A stretch of DNA of 64,000 nucleotides, taken from contig NZ_LHVO01000035.1 in the NCBI RefSeq assembly GCF_001269925.1, forward strand, positions 1 through 64,000. The letters run 5' to 3'. The notes beneath the pieces were generated by a model. It saw only the letters and a list, made by a program, of their open reading frames with translations, did no database searches and was not told the DNA's origin. Source of the stretch: Pseudomonas sp. MIACH (GTDB lineage Bacteria > Pseudomonadota > Gammaproteobacteria > Pseudomonadales > Pseudomonadaceae). Of this stretch, positions 44,826 to 54,905 are shown piece after piece (position 1 is the first letter of the stretch; each line of letters opens with the position of its first letter). The translations under genes were made by a program, and so were the position numbers.

Positions 44826-46201
44826 ACCAACCTCCCAACCGGCGCATCCTGTTGATTGATGACACGCCGTCGATTCACGATGACTTCCGCAAGATCCTGA
44901 TGCCTGCCGTTGAATCCAACCAGGTGCTGGATGACATGGAGTCGGCACTCTTCGGCAATACCGCCAAAGCCCAGGCCAAGGTGTTCGAACTGCACTCGGC
45001 CTATGGCGGCGAAGAAGGCCTGCAGTTGCTCATCACCGCCATGGCGCAACAGCAGCCCTATGCCCTGGCGTTTGTCGACATGCGTATGCCCCAAGGCTGG
45101 GACGGTGCGAAGACCATAGAAGAACTCTGGAAAGTCGCCCCCGACCTGCAAGTGGTGGTGTGCACCGCGTACTCGGACTATTCCTGGGAAGACCTGCTGG
45201 AGCGCCTGCACGGCCATGATCGCTTGCTGATCCTGAAAAAGCCGTTCGACAACATCGAAGTCCAGCAGATGGCCAACACACTGGCCAATAAATGGGACAT
45301 GGCCCGCCGCGCCACCCTGCAAACCACCCAGCTGGAACGGCTGGTGGAACAACGCACGCAAGCGCTGCAGCAGGAAATCGAAGAGCGCAAGCACCTGGAA
45401 AGCCAACTGGTGCAGTCGGAAAAACTCGCTTCGCTGGGCCAACTCGCCGCAGGCGTGGCCCATGAGATCAACAACCCGGTGGGCTTTATCTCGTCCAACC
45501 TCAGTACTCTCGACGGCTACTTCAACCAGTTGCAACAGATGCTGGAGGCTTACCGGCAGGCCGAAGAAAACCTCGCCACGGGTGAACAGCACGAGCAGCT
45601 CAAGGCATTGCGTATCCGCCTGGAACTGGACTTTCTACAGGATGACATTCCGATATTGATCCGCGAGTCCAAGGAAGGCATCGGTCGCGTGGCGCAGATC
45701 GTCAAGGACCTGAAAAACTTTTCGCGGGTGGACAACGACCAGGCCTGGCAATTTGCAAACCTGCAACAGGGCATCGACTCCACGCTGAACATCGTTGCCA
45801 GCGAACTCAAATACAAGGCCGATGTGATCAAGCACTACGCGCCGCTGCCAGAGATCGAATGCCTGGCCTCGCAGCTCAACCAGGTGGTGATGAACCTGGT
45901 CATCAATGCGGCGCAGGCCATGGGGCCGGAGCGCGGCACCATCACCATCAGCAACGGTGTGGACGGCGAGAACGTGTGGCTGGAAGTGGCAGACAACGGC
46001 TGCGGCATTGCCCCCGAGGCGGTGCAGAAAATCTTCGATCCGTTTTTCACCACCAAGCCGGTGGGTGAAGGCACGGGGTTGGGGCTATCGCTCTCCTACG
46101 GCATCGTCAAGAAACACCGTGGCGATATCTCTGTCAGCAGCGAGTTGGGCAAGGGCACGACGTTCCGCGTGGTACTGCCGATTCGGCAGACGGCGGCGTA
46201 G
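44822..46201 (+). CDS. Hybrid receiver-histidine kinase (REC then HisKA)
   Basis: This 459-residue protein has an N-terminal receiver (D86 in [14 protein letters not shown]) and a coiled coil from about residue 165. A HisKA box with H214 in [12 protein letters not shown] follows, then an ATPase domain ([32 protein letters not shown]). There is no membrane segment. The receiver is clearly paralogous to that of the REC-EAL protein, including SIHxDFRKIL at the start, CTAYSDYS, and LLILKKPFD at the end. Both therefore probably take phosphate from the same membrane kinase. The ATG overlaps the preceding stop. Confidence 0.9.
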   Translation: MNQPPNRRILLIDDTPSIHDDFRKILMPAVESNQVLDDMESALFGNTAKAQAKVFELHSAYGGEEGLQLLITAMAQQQPYALAFVDMRMPQGWDGAKTIEELWKVAPDLQVVVCTAYSDYSWEDLLERLHGHDRLLILKKPFDNIEVQQMANTLANKWDMARRATLQTTQLERLVEQRTQALQQEIEERKHLESQLVQSEKLASLGQLAAGVAHEINNPVGFISSNLSTLDGYFNQLQQMLEAYRQAEENLATGEQHEQLKALRIRLELDFLQDDIPILIRESKEGIGRVAQIVKDLKNFSRVDNDQAWQFANLQQGIDSTLNIVASELKYKADVIKHYAPLPEIECLASQLNQVVMNLVINAAQAMGPERGTITISNGVDGENVWLEVADNGCGIAPEAVQKIFDPFFTTKPVGEGTGLGLSLSYGIVKKHRGDISVSSELGKGTTFRVVLPIRQTAA

Positions 46202-46360
46202 GGCACGCCGCCGACCCATCCGTCCTCCCCCACAACCTGTTATTTCTGACAGTAGACAGACTCTTTTCCCAACTCGACACTCCACACAAGCAACACGGTT
46301 GCATGCCGGTGGCGTGCTGAACGTGAGGCCCGGACCCTCATCGTCGAAGGAAAGGACACC

Positions 46361-47992
46361 ATGTCTACGCGCCGCGAGTTCCTTACATACGCTTCACTGG
46401 GCGCCTTGCTCACGCCACTGGGCAGGGGCGCCCTGGCGACCGATACAACCGACCCGCCCAGCGCGTTTTCCTTCGAAGACCTGATCGAACAGGCACAAGC
46501 CGATGCCTTGAAACCCTACACCTACCCCAGCACCGCATCGGCCACGCTGCTGGCGAGACTCGACTACGCCGCCCACGGCCAGATCCGCTTCAAACCCGAG
46601 CGTGCCCTGTTCGCCAAAGGCCCCGGCAAGTTCCCCGTGACCTTCTTTCACTTGGGGTCGTTTTTTCGCACCCCCGTGAGGATGTATGTCCTGGACAACG
46701 GCATCGCCCGCGAGATCGTCTACGACCCGGCGTACTTCGATATGCCAGGCGACAGCCCGGCCCATGCCTTGCCCCATAACAGTGGGTTCGCCGGCTTTCG
46801 TATCCAGGAAAGCCGCCTGGGCGACCAAGCCAGGTTGGCGTGGCAACAGAACGACTGGGTGGCCTTTCTTGGCGCGTCGTACTTCCGGGCCATCGGCGAG
46901 TTGTACCAGTACGGTCTATCGGCACGGGCGATTGCCCTGGATGTGGCACAAGCCGGCAAGGCCGAAGAATTTCCCGACTTCACCCACATCTGGTTCGAGC
47001 CGCCAAAGAACCCACACGCAAACGCCATGACCCTCTACGCGCGGCTCGACGGTCCCAGTATCTGCGGGGCCTACCGCTTCGAGATCCACCGCACACGGGG
47101 CGTGGTCATGGACATCGACTGCACGTTTTTCCTGCGCAAGAACGTCAGCCGGCTGGGCATTGCTCCGGTGACCTCGATGTTCTGGTTCAGTGAAACCGCC
47201 AAGCGCACCGCCGCCGACTGGCGCCCCGAGGTCCACGACAGTGACGGCCTGGGGCTCTGGACCGGCAACGGAGAACGTATCTGGCGTCCCTTGAACAACC
47301 CGCCACGCACTATGGTTTCGGCGTTCAGCGACCACCAACCGAAGGGCTTCGGCCTGCTACAGCGCGACCGCAATTTTGACCACTACCTCGATGGTGTGAA
47401 TTACCAGCGGCGTCCCAGCCTGTGGGTCGAGCCATTGGGCGATTGGGGCGACGGCAGCGTGCAACTGATGGAAAACGGCACCGACGACGAGATCCACGAC
47501 AACATCGTCGCGATGTGGGTGCCCTCGGCGCCAGCGGAAGCGGGCAACCGCTATGCGCTGCGTTATCGCCTGCACTGGCTGGCCCAGGAGCCCTACGCTT
47601 CGCCATTGGCAGTGTGCGTGGCCACACGCCTGGGCAAGGGCGGCCAACCGGGCCAGCCGCGCCCTGTGGGGGTGCGTAAATTCGTGGTCGAATTCCAAGG
47701 CGCCCCCTTGGAAAAACTTGCGCCGGGGGTCAAGCCCGAGGCCGTGATCAGTTGCTCCAGAGGCGAGCTCAGCCAGGCCTTTACCGAAGCGGTGCCGGAT
47801 GACGTCGCCGGCCATTGGCGAGCACAGTTCGATTTGACCGTCGACGGCAAGGATCCAGTGGAATTGCGCCTTTTCCTGCGCCTTGACGGCCAGCCGTTGT
47901 CAGAGACCTGGCTGTATCAGTACCACCCCTTCAATTCGGATTCGACGGCAATCGGTACCCCTTCAACGGCTGACACCGGCAATCGCCCGTGA
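46361..47992 (+). CDS. opgD: Glucan biosynthesis protein D
   Basis: OpgD acts in the periplasm on the backbone of osmoregulated periplasmic glucans. The 543-residue protein starts with a Tat signal (STRREFLTYASLG), as expected for OpgD, while OpgG uses Sec. The MdoG/OpgD fold is recognisable by NSGFAGFRI, WVAFLGASYFRAIG and the C-terminal domain from about residue 400. Length agrees with the E. coli protein. It is translationally coupled to a periplasmic beta-glucosidase gene. opgC lies 7.5 kb downstream, and opgGH is not in the window. Confidence 0.94.
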   Translation: MSTRREFLTYASLGALLTPLGRGALATDTTDPPSAFSFEDLIEQAQADALKPYTYPSTASATLLARLDYAAHGQIRFKPERALFAKGPGKFPVTFFHLGSFFRTPVRMYVLDNGIAREIVYDPAYFDMPGDSPAHALPHNSGFAGFRIQESRLGDQARLAWQQNDWVAFLGASYFRAIGELYQYGLSARAIALDVAQAGKAEEFPDFTHIWFEPPKNPHANAMTLYARLDGPSICGAYRFEIHRTRGVVMDIDCTFFLRKNVSRLGIAPVTSMFWFSETAKRTAADWRPEVHDSDGLGLWTGNGERIWRPLNNPPRTMVSAFSDHQPKGFGLLQRDRNFDHYLDGVNYQRRPSLWVEPLGDWGDGSVQLMENGTDDEIHDNIVAMWVPSAPAEAGNRYALRYRLHWLAQEPYASPLAVCVATRLGKGGQPGQPRPVGVRKFVVEFQGAPLEKLAPGVKPEAVISCSRGELSQAFTEAVPDDVAGHWRAQFDLTVDGKDPVELRLFLRLDGQPLSETWLYQYHPFNSDSTAIGTPSTADTGNRP

Positions 47993-50253
47993 GGCTCTAT
48001 AGCAAATTGGCGCTGTGCTACCTGGCGTTCAGTCTCAGCGGCAGCGCTCTCAGCGCCGGCGAGCAAGACCCCGTCGAGCGCTTGTTGCAGCAGATGACGC
48101 TCGAAGAAAAAGTTGGCCAACTCAACCAACTCGGCGTCCAGGACACGCCTACCGGCCCGGTCATTGACCAGGGCGAACTGGCGCAACTGCCCATGAGCAC
48201 CGTTGGCTCAGTCCTCGGCGCCTATGGTTTCGAGCGGACTCGCCAGTTGCAGGAACAGGTCGTCACGCATTCGCGCCTGCATATACCGCTGTTGTTTGCG
48301 TTCGATGTGATTCACGGCTTTCGTACCGTATTTCCCGTTCCGCTGGCAGAAGCCGCGGCCTGGGACCCTGCCCTGGCACAACGGACCGCTCGCGCGGCGG
48401 CCGTTGAAGCGACGGCCAGCGGCGTGCATTGGACCTTCGCCCCCATGGTCGACATTGCCCGCGACCCGCGCTGGGGCCGCGTGGTGGAAGGTACCGGCGA
48501 AGATCCGTTCCTGGGCGCGGCGCTGGCCAGCGCCAAAGTGCAGGGGTTCCACGGTGACGGGCCTCCAGACCCCACCTTTATGCTGGCGACCGCGAAACAC
48601 TTCGTGACCTACGGCGCGGCCGAAGGCGGGCGCGACTACAACGTCGCCGACGTATCGGAACGCACTGTGCGGGAAGTGTACTTGCCGCCTTTCCAGGCGG
48701 CTGTGGCGGCTGGCGTCGACGGGATCATGCCCTCGTTCAACGAACTGGCCGGGACACCCCTGCACAGCAACACCGCCCTGTTGACCGGAGTGCTGCGCAA
48801 TCAATGGAGGTTTCGCGGCCTCATTGTCAGTGACTTCAACGCCATTTGGGAGCTGAGCCAGCACGGCATCGCAGGAGGCCCGGCCGACAGGGCAAGGCTG
48901 GCGTTCAACGCCGGCGTGGACATCGACATGGCGAGCCAGACTTACCGCCAATACCTGCCCTCGCTGGTGCGCAATGGCCAGGTTTCCCTGGCAGCCGTGG
49001 ACGCTGCGGTGCGCCGCGTACTCCAGGCCAAACAGCGCCTGGGGCTGCTTGAAGATCCCTACCGCTACAGCGATGAGGCGCGGCAACGGGCCAATGTGCT
49101 GACACCGCAGCACCGGGCACTGGCGCGCGAGGCCGCGCAGAAGTCCATCGTACTGTTGAAAAATACCGACGCCCTGCTGCCGCTGTCCAAGCACCTGCGT
49201 AACGTGCTGGTGGTCGGCAGCCTGGCCACGGATGCCGAGGCCACGATCGGCCCATGGGCCTTGGCGGGTCATCCCGAAGATTCGATCACGGTCTTGCAGG
49301 GCATACGCCGCGCCGTCGCCCCTGACACTGAGGTGGTTTACCTGCCCGGCGCTTCGCCCATCAGCGACGACACTCAGAACCTCATCGAGGTCCGGCAGGC
49401 CGCCCGCCTTGCCGAGGTGGTGGTCGCCGTGCTCGGCGAGCGCGCGGATCAGAGCGGCGAAGCCCGCAGTCGCGCGGACCTGGGCTTGCCGGGTGCCCAG
49501 GAGGCGCTGTTGCGCGCCCTGCTGGACAGCGGCAAACCTGTGGTCATCGTGCTGATGAATGGCCGCCCGCTGGTGCTCTCGCAGACCGTGCGCCAGGCGC
49601 CGGCGCTGCTGGAAACCTGGTTCCTGGGCAGTGAGATGGGCAATGCCGTGGCCGATATCCTGTTCGGTGACGTCAACCCCAGCGGCAAACTGCCGATCAC
49701 GTTCCCTCGCAGCGTGGGTCAGATCCCCCTCTACTACGCGCACAAGAGCACCGGTCGTCCGCCCAGCGGCGATGAAAGGTATGCTTCCGGCTATATCGAT
49801 GAGCACTGGGCGCCGCTGTATCCCTTCGGTTTCGGCCTGAGCTACACCTCGTTCAGCTACTCCGCGCCGCGGCTCAGCGCGCAGCGGCTGGCGTCTACCC
49901 AAGCGTTGGCCGTAACGGTCACCGTCACCAATACCGGAGCGCGCTCAGGCGAAGAAATCGTGCAGTTGTACCTGCGCGATGATGTCGCCAGCGTGACCCG
50001 CCCGGTTCGCCAATTACGCGGTTTTCGCAAAGTGCATTTGGCACCCGGCGAGGCTCGGGAGCTGACCTTCACCCTTGACCAAGAGGACTTCGCCCTGCTG
50101 GACAGCGATTTTTCGCCGGTGGTTGAGGCCGGCACGTTCACCGTCTTCGTCGGGGCAGATTCGACCACCGAAAACCAGGCCCGGTTTGAACTGACCGATA
50201 GCCGCGCATTGTCTATTTCGGGCCAGTCTGTCCCATCACGGGGATCACACTGA
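47989..50253 (+). CDS. bglX: Periplasmic beta-glucosidase BglX (GH3)
   Basis: BglX hydrolyses terminal beta-glucosides in the periplasm. The 754-residue protein has a signal peptide (about 22 residues, ending ALSA), a GH3 barrel with nucleophile D282 in IVSDFNAIWE and a second alpha/beta domain (GERADQSGEARSRADLGL). A fibronectin-like C-terminal domain carries VTVTNTGARSGEEIVQLYL. The start is a GTG that overlaps the opgD stop. This coupling suggests that the enzyme trims or recycles periplasmic glucans, which I infer from the context. Confidence 0.92.
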   Translation: MRLYSKLALCYLAFSLSGSALSAGEQDPVERLLQQMTLEEKVGQLNQLGVQDTPTGPVIDQGELAQLPMSTVGSVLGAYGFERTRQLQEQVVTHSRLHIPLLFAFDVIHGFRTVFPVPLAEAAAWDPALAQRTARAAAVEATASGVHWTFAPMVDIARDPRWGRVVEGTGEDPFLGAALASAKVQGFHGDGPPDPTFMLATAKHFVTYGAAEGGRDYNVADVSERTVREVYLPPFQAAVAAGVDGIMPSFNELAGTPLHSNTALLTGVLRNQWRFRGLIVSDFNAIWELSQHGIAGGPADRARLAFNAGVDIDMASQTYRQYLPSLVRNGQVSLAAVDAAVRRVLQAKQRLGLLEDPYRYSDEARQRANVLTPQHRALAREAAQKSIVLLKNTDALLPLSKHLRNVLVVGSLATDAEATIGPWALAGHPEDSITVLQGIRRAVAPDTEVVYLPGASPISDDTQNLIEVRQAARLAEVVVAVLGERADQSGEARSRADLGLPGAQEALLRALLDSGKPVVIVLMNGRPLVLSQTVRQAPALLETWFLGSEMGNAVADILFGDVNPSGKLPITFPRSVGQIPLYYAHKSTGRPPSGDERYASGYIDEHWAPLYPFGFGLSYTSFSYSAPRLSAQRLASTQALAVTVTVTNTGARSGEEIVQLYLRDDVASVTRPVRQLRGFRKVHLAPGEARELTFTLDQEDFALLDSDFSPVVEAGTFTVFVGADSTTENQARFELTDSRALSISGQSVPSRGSH

Positions 50254-50334
50254 GGACACCTGCAGGTTGTCTGGCCTTTCGTTACTGGCGCAGAATGCCG
50301 GATCGACCTGAGAGTCCGAACCCAAGGAAACCGT

Positions 50335-51954
50335 ATGAGCCTGTCCTTGCTAAGCCGTTACGCCTTCTTTGCCGTGTGCGTCATTTTCACCCTCGCCAGC
50401 CTCCCCTTTATCCAACACGAATGGCTGTGGCCCATTACCTTGGTCACCGGCGTGTTGAGCCTGATCGGCATTTTCGACCTGCTGCAAAGCCCCCACGCCG
50501 TGCGCCGCAACTACCCGATCCTGGGCAATATCCGTTACCTGGTGGAAGCCATCCGCCCGGAAATCCGCCAGTACCTGCTGGAGTCCGACAGCGACGCCCT
50601 GCCCTTCTCGCGCTCGCAACGCTCGCTGGTTTACTCGCGCGCCAAGAACGAAACGGCTGACAAGCCTTTTGGCACCCTGATCGACGTGTACCAGTCGGGC
50701 TTCGAATTTATCGGCCACTCCATGCGCCCCGCGCCGCTGAGCGACCCCAGCGCCTTTCGCGTGATGGTCGGCGGCCCGCAATGCACGCAGCCGTATTCGG
50801 CGTCGGTGTTCAATATCTCGGCGATGAGCTTTGGCTCGTTGAGCGCCAACGCGATTCGCGCGCTCAACCAAGGCGCCAAGCTCGGCAATTTCGCCCATGA
50901 CACCGGCGAAGGCAGCATCAGCCCCTATCACCGCGAAAACGGCGGCGACCTGACCTGGGAACTGGGCAGCGGCTACTTCGGTTGCCGCACCAGCGACGGT
51001 CGCTTCGACCCGGAGCGCTTTGCGGTGCAGGCGCAAAACCCGCAGGTGCGCATGATCGAAATCAAGATGAGCCAGGGCGCCAAGCCCGGCCACGGCGGGA
51101 TCCTGCCCAAGCACAAGGTGACTAAGGAAATCGCCGAGACGCGCGGCATCCTGATGGGCGAAGACTGTATCTCGCCGTCGCGTCACAGTGCGTTCTCCAC
51201 CCCTATCGAGCTGATGCAGTTCATCGCACAACTGCGCGAACTGTCCCGCGGCAAGCCGGTGGGCTTCAAGTTCTGCCTGGGCCACCCGTGGGAGTTCATG
51301 GGCATTGCCAAGGCCATGCTCGAAACCGGCATCCTCCCGGACTTTATCGTGGTCGACGGCAAGGAAGGCGGGACCGGCGCCGCGCCCGTGGAGTTCACCG
51401 ACCATATCGGCGTGCCGCTGCGTGAAGGCCTGTTGTTCGTGCACAACACCCTGGTGGGCCTGAACCTGCGCGACAAGATCAAGCTCGGCGCCAGCGGTAA
51501 GATCGTCAGCGCCTTCGATATCGCCAGCGTACTGGCCATCGGTGCCGACTGGGCCAACTCGGCGCGCGGCTTCATGTTCGCCATCGGCTGCATCCAGTCC
51601 CAAAGCTGCCACACCAACAAATGCCCCACCGGCGTCGCGACCCAGGATCCGCTGCGCCAACGCGCCCTGGTGGTACCGGACAAGGCCCAGCGCGTGTTCA
51701 ACTTCCACCGCAACACCCTCAAGGCCCTCGCCGAGATGCTCGCGGCGGCAGGCCTGGATCATCCGTCGCAGCTGTCGGCCAAGCACCTGGTGCGGCGCAT
51801 GTCAGCGACCGAGATCAAGCTGTTCTCACAGTTGCATGTGTTCTTGAAACCGGGGGAGTTGCTCACCGGTGAAGTGAATGGCGAGTTCTATTCACGCATG
51901 TGGCAGATGGCACGCGCGGACAGTTTTGAACCCCACGAAGTCGCCGCCGCTTAA
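50335..51954 (+). CDS. FMN-binding glutamate synthase family protein
   Basis: This 539-residue protein has two hydrophobic segments in the first 50 residues, then the central FMN and FeS domain of glutamate synthase. Typical segments are SAMSFGSLSANAIRALN near residue 163 and GAKPGHGGILPKHKVT near 245. VVDGKEGGTGAAPVEF follows near 340, and CHTNKCPTGVATQDP, which carries cysteines of the [3Fe-4S] region. The amidotransferase domain of glutamate synthase is absent. This family is widespread in Pseudomonas, but its reaction is not established. It precedes a small monooxygenase-like gene by 12 bp. Confidence 0.88.
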   Translation: MSLSLLSRYAFFAVCVIFTLASLPFIQHEWLWPITLVTGVLSLIGIFDLLQSPHAVRRNYPILGNIRYLVEAIRPEIRQYLLESDSDALPFSRSQRSLVYSRAKNETADKPFGTLIDVYQSGFEFIGHSMRPAPLSDPSAFRVMVGGPQCTQPYSASVFNISAMSFGSLSANAIRALNQGAKLGNFAHDTGEGSISPYHRENGGDLTWELGSGYFGCRTSDGRFDPERFAVQAQNPQVRMIEIKMSQGAKPGHGGILPKHKVTKEIAETRGILMGEDCISPSRHSAFSTPIELMQFIAQLRELSRGKPVGFKFCLGHPWEFMGIAKAMLETGILPDFIVVDGKEGGTGAAPVEFTDHIGVPLREGLLFVHNTLVGLNLRDKIKLGASGKIVSAFDIASVLAIGADWANSARGFMFAIGCIQSQSCHTNKCPTGVATQDPLRQRALVVPDKAQRVFNFHRNTLKALAEMLAAAGLDHPSQLSAKHLVRRMSATEIKLFSQLHVFLKPGELLTGEVNGEFYSRMWQMARADSFEPHEVAAA

Positions 51955-51966
51955 AGGACCCAGCTC

Positions 51967-52251
51967 ATGTTGAAAGTCATCGCTGAAGATTTCATCAAAC
52001 CCGAATACCTCGACATCGTGCGGCCCTGGTACGCCGAACTGGTGGAAAAAACCCGCCAGGAACCGCTGTGCATTTCGTACGATCTGTTTGTTGATCAGAA
52101 AGACCCAGGGCACTTCATTTTCATCGAGCAATGGCCCGATCAGGCCGCGCTCGACACCCATTGCCGGACCGAACACTTCACCCGGCTGGTGCCGCAGATC
52201 AACGAGTATCAGGCCAAGCCGTGCAAAGTACTGTTGATGGATGCGTTCTAG
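51967..52251 (+). CDS. Antibiotic biosynthesis monooxygenase-fold protein (YgiN-like)
   Basis: This 94-residue protein has the compact alpha+beta ABM domain (dimeric ferredoxin-like), with VEKTRQEPLCISYDLFVDQ, FIFIEQWPDQAALDTH and HFTRLVPQI. Members include quinol monooxygenases and enzymes without cofactors. The gene follows the FMN protein by 12 bp with a GGACCCAGCTC spacer and is probably cotranscribed. Function in this organism is not evident. Confidence 0.85.
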   Translation: MLKVIAEDFIKPEYLDIVRPWYAELVEKTRQEPLCISYDLFVDQKDPGHFIFIEQWPDQAALDTHCRTEHFTRLVPQINEYQAKPCKVLLMDAF

Positions 52252-52310
52252 CCCACCCTTTCCCCGCTGGACCGGACCACCGACGGCATCGTTGAAACAA
52301 GGAGCTTCAC

Positions 52311-52454
52311 ATGCCGTTACTGGACTTCGCTGTAATCGCCGGGCAACTGCCTGACAGTTGGAAATCCAAGTGCCGGGGCCGGTGGGTGATCATTGATGGC
52401 GAGGTGAAGCGGTATAGCTCCCAACCTCGGGTTAAAAAACCCTTCACGGATTAA
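52311..52454 (+). CDS. Possible 47-residue small protein
   Basis: An ATG at 52311 with a strong AAGGAG six bases upstream opens a frame of 47 codons (MPLLDFAVIAGQLPDSWKSK then a basic middle and KKPFTD at the end). It ends at TAA 52452-52454, overlapping the 3' end of the convergent gtr gene by 11 bp. Tryptophans and a DGEV turn suggest a small folded domain. I do not recognise a family, but the ribosome-binding site is good. Confidence 0.4.
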   Translation: MPLLDFAVIAGQLPDSWKSKCRGRWVIIDGEVKRYSSQPRVKKPFTD

Positions 52455-53925
52455 CACGAGGCTGTTGTTTCATGACGATATAGCCGTCGCCATCTTCCAG
52501 ATATATGGAGTAAAACAAATTATCGACTATGGGCCGGGCGTCGCGTTTCAGGCGTACATCGGCCGAATGTTCGTGGCTGGCTTGGACCACATTGGTGATC
52601 CCCACCCTGGCCATCGCCTCTGGTAAAAACAAAAAATCAGCGCCCACCAGATACGGCATGACCGGCATGATTGACACAGTTCCAGCAGAGGCCGGCAACC
52701 AAAAGTCCTGAGCACTGGCATTAAAGTAAAAGACCTTTACCGAAGCAAGCGTTGCATTAGCGCTGATCGAATAGGCCAAACTACTCATCAGGTCAGTTTC
52801 CAGCGTCCTCTTCAAACTCAAAACCCGACCATAACTATAAGAAACGGACACCATTAAAATTACCGGCAGCACCACCAACACCGTTAACTTGCGCTGCACA
52901 GCACTTAACCACTGGTAGATCACCAGCACTATAAAAACCAGTAAAGGCCCGGCCCCCAACATTGCCCTTGAGTCATTATTCTCGTAGAAAAAAACCAGCA
53001 TGATTCCAGGCACAGAAATTATCATCAACGGTACTATCGACACATAAGCCACACTCATCAGAACTTTACTCACCCAGCCTGGTCTTTCACGCATTCCAGA
53101 ACACCACGCCCAGGCATAACCCAGCCCAAACAGAATCGCCATCACCGCGAAAAACCCTGCATGCCCACCCGTGTACAAAGGGCGAATCCGTTCTTCAGCG
53201 CTTTCCAGGCGCTGGAAGATGACAATCGGCCAATTCTCATCCAAAGCAAGCAGCCGCTGCCGTTCCTTGCCCATGAACGGCACGATCGCGAAGAGATAAA
53301 AAAGGGCGGCAACGCCTGCTTGAGCTGCCTTTTCAACACCCAACATCACCCACTCGCGAGTTGCTTTTTGATCGTTAATCGCTCTGTACAACTCGATGCA
53401 GCACAACCCGAAAAACGCATTGATGAGTGGCTGATAAACACACAGTGCACAGCCAACCAGTAAACTTGCGCCCCACCATTCAACCCACTTTCTTTCAGAC
53501 TTCAAAGTGATAGCAAACACTATCATCGCCAACCCTACCGTCATCACCGGGCCGTCGTATTTATAAACGAGATCACTCAAAAACAAGGGACTGAAAAACA
53601 TCGGCAACACCACCGCCGACGAACACACATTCACCTGACTGAAATAATGAAATGCGAGTTTCTCCAGCGCCTTTGCCATGAACAAACCCGCCACCAGCAA
53701 GCCCAATGGAAAAGAGTCGGGCGTGCCATTTGACAGGGATAATAAATGATAAAAACCATCAATTAAAAAACGCCCTTCAGCCCGCCATGACGCATACCCG
53801 GACGCGGCCCTGAAACTGTCTTCAACGTAAAAATAGTCAGCCAGAATCAATGGATATACATAGACTAAAACCGCCACCAAAAAGAATATAAAACTTTCTC
53901 TTCTCGACCATTCATGCTTACACAT
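52444..53925 (-). CDS. Glucosyltransferase of the GtrII type
   Basis: This 493-residue protein has about ten membrane segments and belongs to the Glucos_trans_II family, which transfers glucose from an undecaprenyl carrier to O-antigen in the periplasm. DYFYVEDSFRAA near residue 30 resembles the acidic loop conserved in Gtr enzymes. The gene is visibly richer in A+T than its surroundings and uses codons such as AAA, ATA and TTA more freely, which points to acquisition by transfer. It is the third gene of a gtrA-gtrB-gtr set, the order known from serotype-converting phages, but no phage genes are nearby. Confidence 0.85.
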   Translation of the reverse strand: MCKHEWSRRESFIFFLVAVLVYVYPLILADYFYVEDSFRAASGYASWRAEGRFLIDGFYHLLSLSNGTPDSFPLGLLVAGLFMAKALEKLAFHYFSQVNVCSSAVVLPMFFSPLFLSDLVYKYDGPVMTVGLAMIVFAITLKSERKWVEWWGASLLVGCALCVYQPLINAFFGLCCIELYRAINDQKATREWVMLGVEKAAQAGVAALFYLFAIVPFMGKERQRLLALDENWPIVIFQRLESAEERIRPLYTGGHAGFFAVMAILFGLGYAWAWCSGMRERPGWVSKVLMSVAYVSIVPLMIISVPGIMLVFFYENNDSRAMLGAGPLLVFIVLVIYQWLSAVQRKLTVLVVLPVILMVSVSYSYGRVLSLKRTLETDLMSSLAYSISANATLASVKVFYFNASAQDFWLPASAGTVSIMPVMPYLVGADFLFLPEAMARVGITNVVQASHEHSADVRLKRDARPIVDNLFYSIYLEDGDGYIVMKQQPRVNP

Positions 53926-53951
53926 GTTCCGGCGCCTCCTCTAAGCCCCCG

Positions 53952-54905
53952 CTAAACACCGATTTTTTCGCAGGCTTGCTCTACCCGACGCACAACGCCT
54001 TTAACCACATAGCGCGGCCGATGTTTGGTTTCCATATAGATACGCCCTACATACTCCCCCAGTATCCCGATCCCAATCAGTTGCACGCCACCCAGGAACA
54101 AGATCGCCGTCATTAACGACGGATACCCCGGCACGTCATTGCCAAACAGCACTTTGTCCAACGCCAGGTACCCGGCGTACACCAACGCGATCAGCGAAAT
54201 CACACTGCCGATATAGCTCCATAACCGCAGCGGCAACGTGCTGAACGAGGTGATCCCGTCCAACGCCAGGTTCCACAGTTTCCATGCGTTGAATTTGCTC
54301 TGGCCCACCGTGCGGGGTGCTCGATCGTATTCGACAATGGCCACGGTAAAGCCGGCCCAGGACAACACGCCCTTCATGAATAACTGCTGTTCGGGCAGCG
54401 CCTTGATCACGTCCACCACCTTGCGATCCATCAGCCGAAAGTCGCCGACGTTTTCTTCGATATGCGTGTAGGAAATACGGTTGAGCAAGTGATAGAACAT
54501 CGACGCACTGCGGCGCTTGAGGTAGCCGTCACTGGAGCGGTCACGACGTTTGGCCAGCACCACATCGGCGCCGCCCTGCCATTCATGGATCAAGCGCGGG
54601 ATCACCTCGACCGGATCCTGCAGGTCCACATCCATGGGCACCACGGCATCACCCGTCGCGTATTCAAGCCCGGCGAACAGCGCGGCCTCCTTGCCGAAAT
54701 TGCGCGACAGATTGATCAGCACCATATCGCTGTCCGCCATGGCCAGCGCCCGGGCACGTTCGGCGGTACGGTCGGTGCTGCCATCGTTGATAAGCACGAC
54801 TTCAATCCTGTGAGTCTGCAAATCCTGCGCCTCACGCACTGCCCGGTAGAACGGCTCGATCGCCTGTTCTTCGTTGAACACCGGCACGATCAGCGAAATC
54901 TTCAT
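53952..54905 (-). CDS. gtrB: Bactoprenol glucosyltransferase GtrB
   Basis: GtrB attaches glucose from UDP-glucose to undecaprenyl phosphate on the cytoplasmic side. The 317-residue protein has a family 2 glycosyltransferase domain ([39 protein letters not shown]). Two C-terminal membrane segments follow, and a basic tail. Its base composition is closer to the chromosome than that of the third gene. It overlaps gtrA by four bases. Confidence 0.92.
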   Translation of the reverse strand: MKISLIVPVFNEEQAIEPFYRAVREAQDLQTHRIEVVLINDGSTDRTAERARALAMADSDMVLINLSRNFGKEAALFAGLEYATGDAVVPMDVDLQDPVEVIPRLIHEWQGGADVVLAKRRDRSSDGYLKRRSASMFYHLLNRISYTHIEENVGDFRLMDRKVVDVIKALPEQQLFMKGVLSWAGFTVAIVEYDRAPRTVGQSKFNAWKLWNLALDGITSFSTLPLRLWSYIGSVISLIALVYAGYLALDKVLFGNDVPGYPSLMTAILFLGGVQLIGIGILGEYVGRIYMETKHRPRYVVKGVVRRVEQACEKIGV

